Shown: positions 19,381 through 26,483 of the stretch, in pieces | Position numbering within the stretch: position 1 is the first letter of the stretch | How the letters are laid out: each line of letters begins with the position of its first letter | Assembly: GCA_022592445.1 (NCBI GenBank) | Contig: JABYQR010000482.1 | Span: forward strand, 1-28,098 | Direction of reading: 5' to 3' | Length of the DNA: 28,098 nucleotides | DNA from: Cytidiella melzeri | Lineage: Eukaryota; Basidiomycota; Agaricomycetes; Polyporales; Irpicaceae | Notes under the pieces: generated by a model | The model's input: only the letters and a program-made list of their open reading frames with translations | Database searches by the model: none | What the model was told of the DNA's origin: nothing | Position numbers and translations under genes: made by a program

Positions 19381-20058
19381 TCATGAGACTAGCTCTATGG
19401 TGCCGTGTTTGCCCAGATGACCAGCTGCAGGTGTGTCATGGCAAGATTTGACAATTTCGTAACGGAGCTCTTTGTTGTTAGGGATGTAGAGTTTTCCCTT
19501 GTAGTAGATGAGTCCGTCACTCTCTTCCCATTCAAGTAAACCGCTGACAAGTTTGCGAGGACCCTTCTTGCGAAGGGTAGCGAGAGCTTGTGCGACTTCT
19601 GCTTCTTGTTCCGTGCATTCTCGGATCTTTGATTCGAGCGGAGAAGCAGTGGCAAGTGCACTGGTGGCGAGGATGCGGAAGTGTTCCGGTTTCAGTACCA
19701 CCTGATCCTTGTTGTCTTCTTCGTCCGTGACAGCGTGAGAGTGAAGACGAGAGAGAGGATCAGCGTGTATCATGGTACTACCGGGCTTGTGCACCAACAC
19801 AAAGTCGAAGTCAGCCAAAAGTAATGACCAACGTGCTTGACGTCGAGTGAGGTGTTGCGCAGTCTTCCAGTACTGCAGGTTTGCGTGATCTGTCCAGATC
19901 TCAAACGGTTCCTTGAGCCCCTCAAGGTAGTGGCGCCAATCTTTGAGAGCTTTGGTGATGGCTAACATCTCCCGATCAAAGATTTCGTAATTACGTTCTG
20001 CTTCAGTCATAGATGCGGACCGGTAGGCGATAGGGTGGTAGAATCCATCTTCCTTCAT
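19381..20058 (-). pseudogene. Gypsy RNase H and integrase zinc-finger start
   Basis: The frame carries 'HPIAYRSASMTEAERNYEIFDREMLAI' landmarks of Ty3 RNase H (split here: 'HPIAYRSASMTEAE', 'NYEIFDREMLAI'), the catalytic 'WTDHANLQYW' and the closing 'HADPLSR', then the linker and the His pair of the integrase zinc finger. It ends at TGA (19381-19383), in the same frame as the integrase. One base change (CGA to TGA, a CpG transition) would explain the stop. The N-terminal strand with the first catalytic Asp ('DASGYATGG') is present upstream but in another frame. Confidence 0.85.
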
Positions 20059-20103
20059 TTCTGGGAGATGATTCCACCGGTCGCATAGCCCGAGGCATCA
20101 CTT

Positions 20104-20805
20104 CTAGACGTGTAGGGAGTTCAGGGTCCCAGACTGCCAAGATAGGCTTAGTGGTAAAGGCCTCTTTAGCAACGTGAAGGCAGTCTCTTGTGCTGGACCC
20201 CAGACAAACGGTACGTCCTTCTTAGTCAGGTCGTGTAGAGGCCGTGCGTGCTTTGAGAAGTCTTGAATGAAGCGGCGGTAGAAGTTGGCGAACCCGATGA
20301 ATCCTCTGACTTCTTTGAGGTTCTTGGGTGTGGGCCACGTAGAAACTGCTTGGACTTTGACAGGGTCCATAGCTACTTCGCCGGCGCGAATGATCAATCC
20401 AAGGTACTCGATCTCAGATTTCTCAAACTTGCACTTTTCCGGACGAAGATACAGATCGTGCTGCTGAAGTCGCTCGAGGACTTCATGAACAATCTTGCGG
20501 TGCTCTGTCAGGTTGTTACTCCAGATCAAGATGTCATCTAGATAGACAGCCACCTTGCCCTCGGCCACGAGGTCGGCGAAGATGTTGTCCATCAGAGCTT
20601 GGAAGGTAGCGGGTGAGTTCGTGAGACCGAAGAACATGACTTTAGGTTCGAAGAGTCCTCGGTTGGTAACGAACGCCGCTTTGTACTCATCTCCTTCTTT
20701 GATGCGGACATTGTGATACCCCAACGAACATCGAGTGAAGATCTTTGCACCCTTGAGCTTGTTGATGATGTCGGTGGCAAGCGGTAGAGGGTAGCGGTTT
20801 TTCAC
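20104..20805 (-). pseudogene. Gypsy reverse transcriptase, catalytic part
   Basis: The frame shows 'KNRYPLPLATDIINKL', 'FGLTNSPATFQALMD', the active-site 'YLDD' (residues 88-91) and 'LRPEKCKFEKSEIEYLG' followed by 'VRGFIGFANFYRRFI', all standard for Ty3/Gypsy RT. Motif A is damaged: residues 23-30 read 'FTRCSLGY', with no catalytic Asp. Reading the same bases one frame over gives 'LDVRWG', which points to two small deletions that cancel in frame. After 'TAFTLLK' the frame departs from the expected RNase H connection. Confidence 0.88.
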
Positions 20806-21317
20806 AGTGATGTCGTTGAGTTTTGATAGTCCTGAATAAGTCGGAGTTTGTTATCCTTCTTTTTGATGAAGAAGACCGGAGAAGCCATCGGAGACTTAGA
20901 AGGCGTAATGTAACCTTTTGATAGGTTCTCCTGAATGAACTTGTCAAGCTCGGCTTGTTCGTTCAGGGGCATAGGATAAACTTTCGATTTGATGGTCTCA
21001 GGAGCGTCTGGTTTGAGATCAATCGAATGGTCCCAGGGCTGATGCTGGGGTAGCCGATTAGACTCTTCCTCAGAGAAGACTTTAGCATGTCGGTGATACT
21101 CTGATGGAACAATGTCTTCGAAGGAGCACTGAGCTTTAGCTTCGTTTGCTTCGGCAGCAAGCTTAGTAGAGTAGGTGAAGCCGGCCATACACCAGACTTC
21201 GTCAGTGGTGTCTTGGATGATACCGGCTTTGACCCACTGCCTACGTTCTTTGCGATTACCGTCAACCTTCTGGAAAGGTTCATTAGGAGATTCTTCCGAG
21301 CCGCTCGGAATTGTCAT
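20802..21317 (-). pseudogene. Gypsy protease-RT linker and RT N-terminus
   Basis: It contains 'VFSEEESNRLPQHQPWDHSIDL', broken here as 'VFSEEESNRLP' and 'WDHSIDLKP', then 'YPMPLNEQAELDKFI', 'GYITPSKSPMASPVFFIKKK' landmarks and 'LRLIQDYQ'. This is the well-known entry to Gypsy RT. The frame breaks directly after 'QDYQ', in an A-run (plus-strand TTTT at 20821-20824), where one missing base would join it to the next segment. Confidence 0.85.
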
Positions 21318-21346
21318 TTCTCCTTTTTCCCAGTTGACAGTAGGGT

Positions 21347-21826
21347 TTACGCGCTTGAGCCATGGTAGCCCAAGGATGACGCTTCTGGACCTAAGTCCGT
21401 GACGAGAAACTCTGCCTTTTCAGTGTGATCTCCAACTGTGAGTGTAAGGCGAACGAAGTGCGTTAATCCGCCAGCTTTATTCTTAGTTCCGTCAATGGTA
21501 TGCAATGAGATAACCCTTTCGAGCGGGTGCTGAATAATTTTATGCTTCTTGACGAACTGGTGACTGATGAATAAAGCCGTAGCTCCTGAATCGATCATAG
21601 CAGGAACGCGAATGCTTCTATTCAGACCTTTAACTAGTACATGTACACGGAAATGAGACGATAACCGATCTAGCGACGATATAGTACATGAGGAGATAGT
21701 AGATGACGGGCATGGAGTAGACGTTGTACACGAGGAAGACGAGGCAGAAGACGAGGACGACGAAGGAGGCAAGGACAGGGTATCTGGGGGACTCGCAGCT
21801 GCGGCTGTGTCACGAGTCCGCTTCAA
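21347..21826 (-). pseudogene. Gypsy protease (retropepsin-like)
   Basis: A Ser/Thr/Pro-rich linker is followed by 'VPAMIDSGATALFIS' (active-site DSGA at about residues 79-82), then 'LTLTVGDHTEKAEFLVTDL', which is the flap and second half of the fold. The frame breaks after 'DLGPEA' near 21381-21383, where one base appears missing; beyond it the other frame continues with the expected 'LPWL' and 'NW' block. The upstream gag frame ends at TGA 21823-21825 within a run of six T (minus strand), overlapping this frame by a few bases. No ATG starts it, so it depends on a frame change or a missing base. Confidence 0.82.
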
Positions 21827-22341
21827 AAAACCGCATTAATTTTTGCTGCCATCTCATCCATTTGCTTCTTCTGGATGTCAAGCATGTCCTTGAGCGCAGC
21901 AATTTTAGCATCCTTGTCGTTGGACGCGTCTTGCTTGGCTGCAGTGGTAGTCAACGATGTCGACGAGGTAGCGGCAACCTTTTGTCCCTTAGGGACGCCT
22001 TGGAGCCGTTTTAGGCAAACTGCCCCCCAGTGACCGGTGCCACCGCAGTGGTTGCAGACCGGGTCATCGGGGTGCTTCGAGTCCCTCTTCTTGTGACTCT
22101 CAGATCCGCAAACCGAGCAGCGCTTGCTCATCTCCTTCTTCCATTTCTGGAAGATCTCCTGTTTGCCTAGACCCGCAAAGAGCGAGTCGAACGAGGCGGA
22201 GAAACGGGATGCGTCAATCTCCATCGCATTGGGGTCGCGGAACGCTTGCTGGTGGGACTTGCCATGTCCCGAGGAACTGTCTACCATGACTTTCCCGTGC
22301 TGTTGCGTAGATCGGCCAGCTGAGCATCTACTGCCTTGCAC
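21823..22341 (-). pseudogene. Gypsy gag, nucleocapsid part with zinc knuckle
   Basis: A perfect zinc knuckle 'CNHCGGTGHWGAVC' (CX2CX4HX4C; C96, C99, H104, C109 counted from 22341) is preceded by a second Cys pair (C75, C78). A coiled-coil-like segment ('KDAKIAALKDMLDIQKKQMDEM') follows, seen as 'IAALKDMLDIQKK'. This is the RNA-binding part of gag and continues the capsid frame after a one-base shift at GGGAAAG (22290-22296). Confidence 0.85.
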
Positions 22342-23069
22342 TGGTCCTTCAGTGCATCGTAGGTTGTGGCGCGGGTCTGGAAATAAGAGACGCGCTGAAG
22401 GTATTCCGTACTCAAGCTCGACTTGAGACGGTCGAAAAGGTCCTGCTGGCTCCAGCCAGTGCGAGGGGCCCAGGTCTCGAACTCCGAGATGTGGGCGGCG
22501 AATGTCTTGTTACCCTGCTTCATGCCGGTAACCTTAGTCTTGGCCTCCATGACCGCGTCAATAGGCTCAAACTTTGCCTTGAAGGCCTCGATAAACGTGT
22601 CCCAGTCATTTCCAAATGCTGGTTTGCTATTGGCTAGCTCCTCGATGTGAGGACGAGCCCAATCAGCTGCGTCTTCCTGCATGAAGGACAGGGCGCTGGT
22701 GATGAGTTTGTGAGGATCAAAGATCCTCGCGCCGTTGTTATCCAGCCGGACTTGTCCTTGGGCATCCTGCTGGAAGAATGTTTTGCCCTGATTCTGCGCC
22801 CAGACAATGAACGCGTGTCGGAAGAGCCTGGCTTCTGACGAGGTTTTCCCCTTAAAGGAGACCGGCTTCTCAACAATACTCCGTTCCCTGGAGCCGTGAG
22901 TAGCAGCGACAACCGCTGGCGTCTGTGCGGCGGCGAGTGCAGTCACCTGATTGGTCAGGTCTACCATCCTTTGTGTCAAGACGCCCAACATATTCAGGAC
23001 GTCTTGCTGGCTCAGGTTGGCGACTGGGGCAGCTGGGGCAGCAGGGGCGGCGGGCTGGTTGGGGTCCAT
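22281..23069 (-). CDS. Gypsy gag, capsid part
   Basis: ATG at 23069 opens 262 codons. An Ala/Pro-rich start leads to 'LNMLGVLTQRMVDLTNQV', then 'FKGKTSSEARLFRHAFIVW', 'WDTFIEAFKAKFEP', 'MKQGNKTFAAHISEFE' and 'LFDRLKSSLSTEYLQRV', matching the retrotransposon gag capsid pattern of Ty3/Gypsy elements. The frame stops at TAG shortly after a GGGAAAG heptamer, upstream of the zinc knuckle, which is one frame back. The protein forms virus-like particles. Either a programmed shift or a missing base is needed to reach the rest of gag-pol. Confidence 0.88.
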   Translation of the reverse strand: MDPNQPAAPAAPAAPVANLSQQDVLNMLGVLTQRMVDLTNQVTALAAAQTPAVVAATHGSRERSIVEKPVSFKGKTSSEARLFRHAFIVWAQNQGKTFFQQDAQGQVRLDNNGARIFDPHKLITSALSFMQEDAADWARPHIEELANSKPAFGNDWDTFIEAFKAKFEPIDAVMEAKTKVTGMKQGNKTFAAHISEFETWAPRTGWSQQDLFDRLKSSLSTEYLQRVSYFQTRATTYDALKDQCKAVDAQLADLRNSTGKSW

Positions 23070-23141
23070 GTCGTCTGTGACCGTGCTCGAATCGAAAAAG
23101 TGTATGTAATTGTGAGGTGGTGGGAAAAACTGGGGACGTGT

Positions 23142-23870
23142 CTAGATCCACTCAAAGTAGCTATCACTATTGATTACGTTAAGTTGTGCTAAAACTCTGT
23201 CGTAGTTTTTACGAAGCTGCTTGAAGGAGACTTTCCCGATTGCTTTACAACCCCAGTCCAAGAGCTGCCACTCGCGGTCTGCTGTGACGGGAGCGAGATC
23301 GTCGACTCGGTTGAGGAAACGATTGACCTTGTTGACGAGGTGAAGCAGCGCGCGACGGTGGTCGGGGTTGGCGCGGTTTAGGAGTTCTTCAAGCTCCGTG
23401 AGAGCTTGCAAGCGAGTGCGGACGGCGGTGAGTTTTGGCCTGAAGATGCCGACGAGATCTACCGGCGTCAACTTTTTAAAGTCGATGAGTACCAGTTTGG
23501 GTGCTGCGGGGGCGGGAGTTGGCGCAGGGAGTTTTGCTAGTCGCTCTGCGAGAGTGAGCTTGTGGATGTGTTGCTCGGCTAAGGTGCGGTCACGCTCCTC
23601 AGCAGCTCGTTCTCCGTATGCTCGTGCAGAGGCGCGAAGTTGTCGGTTTTCCTCGTAAGAGGGGACGGTGAGGGTGATGCCTTTGACAGGCGGCTTCTTG
23701 GACACGTACTTCGCAACGGTGACCAGGTCTTTGTCAGACCAGCGATGAGGTTGACCACTCTTACGCTTTTCAGCGAGAGCGTCAAGGAAAGATGGTGGAA
23801 GACTCCTCTTGAGCTGAGGCTCTGTGGTAGGGAGGGTCTTGGAGAAACGGGGGCGCGTGTCTTTAGGCAC
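23142..23870 (-). CDS. Extra open frame (ORF0) upstream of gag, no ATG
   Basis: 242 codons are open from GTG at 23870 (the frame is open back to a TGA near 23945) to a stop at 23142, 72 nt before the gag ATG. There is no ATG anywhere in the frame. The product would be basic and helical. Landmarks are 'RWSDKDLVTVAKYVSKKP', an Arg/Glu-rich coiled-coil-like stretch ('SARAYGERAAEERDRTLAEQ'), an Ala/Pro linker, and a Leu-rich helical C-terminus ('TRLQALTELEELLNRANPDH', 'VNKVNRFLNRVDDLAP'). No zinc knuckle, protease or polymerase motif is seen and I do not recognise the family. The frame's length with no stop argues that it was coding. Initiation could be non-AUG, by splicing, or lost by mutation of an ATG to GTG. 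Confidence 0.65.
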   Translation of the reverse strand: MPKDTRPRFSKTLPTTEPQLKRSLPPSFLDALAEKRKSGQPHRWSDKDLVTVAKYVSKKPPVKGITLTVPSYEENRQLRASARAYGERAAEERDRTLAEQHIHKLTLAERLAKLPAPTPAPAAPKLVLIDFKKLTPVDLVGIFRPKLTAVRTRLQALTELEELLNRANPDHRRALLHLVNKVNRFLNRVDDLAPVTADREWQLLDWGCKAIGKVSFKQLRKNYDRVLAQLNVINSDSYFEWI

Positions 23871-24004
23871 TAAACAATGCGCAGGGGGTAGAAACGGACG
23901 ACGTAAGCGTAGCTCAACGGTATGAAGAGACCGGAGACGTACTCGTCAAACAGGAATAAACTTTTTTAAACGGTGGGAATGGGGGAACCCAGGGTTTCAC
24001 AACA

Positions 24005-24014
24005 ATCTCGACCT
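24005..24014 (-). promoter_or_regulatory. Gypsy self-priming primer binding site (Tf1 type)
   Basis: Two bases past the 5' LTR the minus strand reads AGGTCGAGAT. No tRNA 3'-end match (TGG start) is present. The same 10 bases occur on the plus strand inside the LTR (24153-24162), so the transcript would carry the exact complement about 34 nt downstream of its TATA box, where transcription should start. Confidence 0.6.
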
Positions 24015-24016
24015 AA

Positions 24017-24704
24017 TGTCACGGAGACAGGGCTCAACGTGACAAAAAGGGACACGATGCGGATGACGACGAGGAGGTGGTGGCAGGCGTGAAGCACAAT
24101 GCGTTCACCAGCTATCAAACTTATTCAGAAGGCTAGCCCAGTAAAGACCAAGAGGTCGAGATGGGGGCTAGGAGCGTACATGCAGCAGTATATATAGACT
24201 TCAGGGACCTGCGCACAGACCATGTTGAGGGCAGGCTTTGCAAGAAGCCGTGTGAACGAAGAACAAAAGAACTACCTAAAGGAGAACAATAGCTATTGTC
24301 TAGTCCTTGCCAAGAACTCTACCTGTGAGAGAATCTGTCTAAAAGGAGACCAACTATTGTATTCCATTCCCACACCTGTGAGAACATCCTTTCATAAAGA
24401 GAACAATAAGGAAAGAACAAAAGGAGTCCATGTGGACGTCATTTATGACATCAAACCCTAGCTATGGGCTGAACCATGTGTCTGTAGCCATGTGGTCTTA
24501 CTTAAGCCAAGTCACATGCCAGTGTGACGTATTAGCAAGTAATGTGACCGTGTGGAGCGTCTAAGCCACGTGATACGGGCGCTTAATAGACGTGCAAAGG
24601 AGTTTGTGCAGAGAAGGTTGCAACTGAGCTGCAGCCCGGAGTTCTACAGATAAAAACAAGAGGTAAATTGCGAAAATTAAGGGCTAGTCAGGCCATCCAT
24701 GACA
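24017..24704 (-). repeat. Gypsy 5' LTR
   Basis: 688 bp, the partner of 17178-17865. It is followed by the GAGGC duplication at 24705-24709. Open frames inside both LTRs (24222-24461 and 17383-17622 on the plus strand) are identical only because the LTRs are. Confidence 0.96.
24189..24196 (-). promoter_or_regulatory. Gypsy LTR TATA box
   Basis: On the minus strand 'ctatatata' starts at 24197. Transcription would be expected about 30-35 nt downstream, near 24162, which coincides with the segment complementary to the primer site. The same box is in the 3' LTR at 17350-17357. Confidence 0.6.
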
Positions 24705-25018
24705 GAGGCGTACATAACGAGTAAATGACTCATGCTAGTACTTGTCCTCAGATGTATGCTTTAGGCATCCTCTGGAATCATACGTGCTTTCCATGTCATT
24801 TCCTATGCTACTAGAACACAGGCGTACATATATGTATAGTATTACTACAACCCATATCTGTATGTCTCAGCTAATGTGATGGTTACTACTAGAGTTTCCA
24901 TATACGGCTGCATAATTCCCATACTAAGACTGTGGGAACTCTGCTACCTAAAGCGTCCTTGTAATAAGCCGTGGGTAACTACATATCATATCATATTATA
25001 TTATATATAGTTTTAACA
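24705..25018 (-). repeat. Copia 2 3' LTR, proximal piece
   Basis: It begins (minus strand) TGTTAAAAC with a nearby TATA-like run ('tatatataatata') and ends at the Gypsy insertion point. The first five plus-strand bases are the GAGGC duplication. Confidence 0.85.
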
Positions 25019-25027
25019 CTCCCACTT
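25019..25027 (-). promoter_or_regulatory. Copia 2 polypurine tract
   Basis: The minus strand reads AAGTGGGAG directly before the LTR TGTTA, the usual Copia plus-strand primer site. Confidence 0.85.
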
Positions 25028-25037
25028 AACCGTTACA

Positions 25038-26483
25038 TTAGTGAGTGTTTAGATCAATTAGACCTAATCTCCCACTGAAGTATGATTGCTTCTGAAATGC
25101 CAATGACTTTGTCATGATATCAGCAATCTGTTCTTCAGTTGGAACAGCATATAGTTCGGCATTCTTATTTTTGACAAACTCTCTAACATAATGATATTGA
25201 ATGTCAATATGCTTTGAGCGTGACTCTATCTTTGGATTATTGGTGAAGTAAATAGCACCATGATAATCACAGCATAGAATGGTAGGCTCTTGCTGTTTTA
25301 AATCCAATTCTTTGAGCACAGTGCGCAACCAATAACATTGCTTGGAAGTTTCGCACAAGGCCATGTATTCTGATTCCATTGATGATAGAGCAACAGTTTT
25401 CTGCCTTTTAGAAGTCCAGGAAATTGCTCCTTCAGCCAAAAGAAATACATATCCTGTTGTCGAATGTCTGTCGTCTTTATTCTCAGCCCAGTCTGCATCC
25501 GAATAACCAATAATACCAGCATTACTTGATCCATTATACTTGATCGCATAGGACTGCGTTCCAAGCAAATATCTCAGTATATATTTAGCTGATTTATAAT
25601 GGTGGTCGGTTGGATTTGACATGTACTGTGAAAGACGTATGACTGCATATGAAATGTCTGGTCTAGTACCAATCATAACATATATAAGTGTGCCAATCAA
25701 CGCTTGATACTGTCTCAGTAAACCAGAATCTGCATTGTAGTCAGAATCTGCCTTCTGTAGTACAGCACCTAAAGGTAATGGTGTCCGAGCAGGATTAGCA
25801 TTTGCCATATTAAATCGTTTTAAAGCCTCTTGAATATACGACTCTTGGTCAAGTAGAATCGTTTTAGCTTTACGATCTCTCTGCACATGCATGCCTAGAA
25901 TAAGCTTAGCTTCTCCTAAGTCACGCATCTCATAGCAATCCATAAGATTTTTCTTAAGTGCAGACATAGCAAGTTTACTATTTCCTATCGGAAATATATC
26001 GTCAACATATAGAATGAGAATTAAATTCCCCCCTTGTTGCCGATACATGTAAACACCAGCATCTGAATGAATCCGGTCAAAGCCTAATTCTATCAGAGTG
26101 TTATGAGTTTTGATATTCCATGTTCGTGAAGCTTGTTTAAGTCCATAAATGGCTTTCTTAAGCAAACAAACATGGTTCTCCGTTCCCTTCTCCACGAAAC
26201 CTTCTGGTTGTTCCATATAGATTTCTTCATTCAGTTCGCCGTAAAGGAAAGCTGTTTTCACATCCAATGCCTCAATTTCCCAATCTTCGAGCGCAGCTAT
26301 AGCTAGTAGCATGTGTATGGATTCAAAATGTGCGACTGGTGAGAAAGTTTCTTGATAATCAATTCCTTCAACTTGGGTGAATCCTTTTGCAACAAGACGC
26401 GCTTGATATGGACCATCAGATTTTATGGTGAAGACCCATTTGCATTTCACAATTTTTGCGTGATGCGTCTGGTCGTCGTACAA
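25038..26483 (-). CDS. Copia 2 reverse transcriptase and RNase H
   Basis: 481 codons. The RVT_2 blocks are 'KCKWVFTIK', 'QARLVAKGFTQVEGIDY', 'TFSPVAHF', the catalytic 'ALDVKTAFLYG' (D74), 'KKAIYGLKQASRTW' and 'LILYVDDIF' (YVDD at 159-162). The connection domain has 'RPDISYAV' and 'KYILRYLLGT'. Copia RNase H has 'GYSDADWAE', 'RHSTTGYVFLL', 'SSMESEYMALCE' and 'KHIDIQYHYVRE'. All expected catalytic blocks are present. It is the end of a polyprotein: the frame upstream is shifted relative to the integrase frame at a run of five A (plus-strand TTTTT, 26453-26457), where one extra base seems to have been gained. Apart from that shift it looks intact. Confidence 0.93.
   Translation of the reverse strand: MYDDQTHHAKIVKCKWVFTIKSDGPYQARLVAKGFTQVEGIDYQETFSPVAHFESIHMLLAIAALEDWEIEALDVKTAFLYGELNEEIYMEQPEGFVEKGTENHVCLLKKAIYGLKQASRTWNIKTHNTLIELGFDRIHSDAGVYMYRQQGGNLILILYVDDIFPIGNSKLAMSALKKNLMDCYEMRDLGEAKLILGMHVQRDRKAKTILLDQESYIQEALKRFNMANANPARTPLPLGAVLQKADSDYNADSGLLRQYQALIGTLIYVMIGTRPDISYAVIRLSQYMSNPTDHHYKSAKYILRYLLGTQSYAIKYNGSSNAGIIGYSDADWAENKDDRHSTTGYVFLLAEGAISWTSKRQKTVALSSMESEYMALCETSKQCYWLRTVLKELDLKQQEPTILCCDYHGAIYFTNNPKIESRSKHIDIQYHYVREFVKNKNAELYAVPTEEQIADIMTKSLAFQKQSYFSGRLGLIDLNTH

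Larger units (their letters stand above)
17178..24704 (-). mobile_element. Full-length Ty3/Gypsy chromovirus nested in Copia 2 LTR
   Basis: Length is 7527 bp. Two 688-bp LTRs (TGTCACGG...CATGACA) differ at only two positions that I could find (both in the first ~50 bases). A perfect 5-bp GAGGC duplication flanks it. On the minus strand the order is 5' LTR, self-priming-type primer site, an extra frame (ORF0), gag with zinc knuckle, protease, RT, RNase H, integrase with C-terminal chromodomain, polypurine tract and 3' LTR. This order and the chromodomain place it in the chromovirus branch of Ty3/Gypsy. Pol is split by several frameshifts and one stop, so this sequence as given is non-autonomous despite its young LTRs. 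Confidence 0.95.

Noticed and set aside
21825..21830. T6 run as a programmed gag-pol frameshift
   Set aside because: It is possible in position, but related fungal chromoviruses often have a single gag-pol frame, and loss of one T from the run explains it equally well. Left undecided and not listed as a feature.
22290..22296. GGGAAAG as a programmed -1 frameshift site in gag
   Set aside because: The heptamer fits the X XXY YYZ rule in the right frame, but it falls between capsid and zinc knuckle rather than between gag and pol. Many other single-base breaks of the same kind occur nearby, so a lost base is more likely.
23977..23992. TGGGTTCCCCC... as a tRNA-type primer site for the Gypsy element
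   Set aside because: It starts with TGG but lies over 20 bases from the LTR end and resembles no tRNA 3' end I can recall. The adjacent self-priming match fits better.
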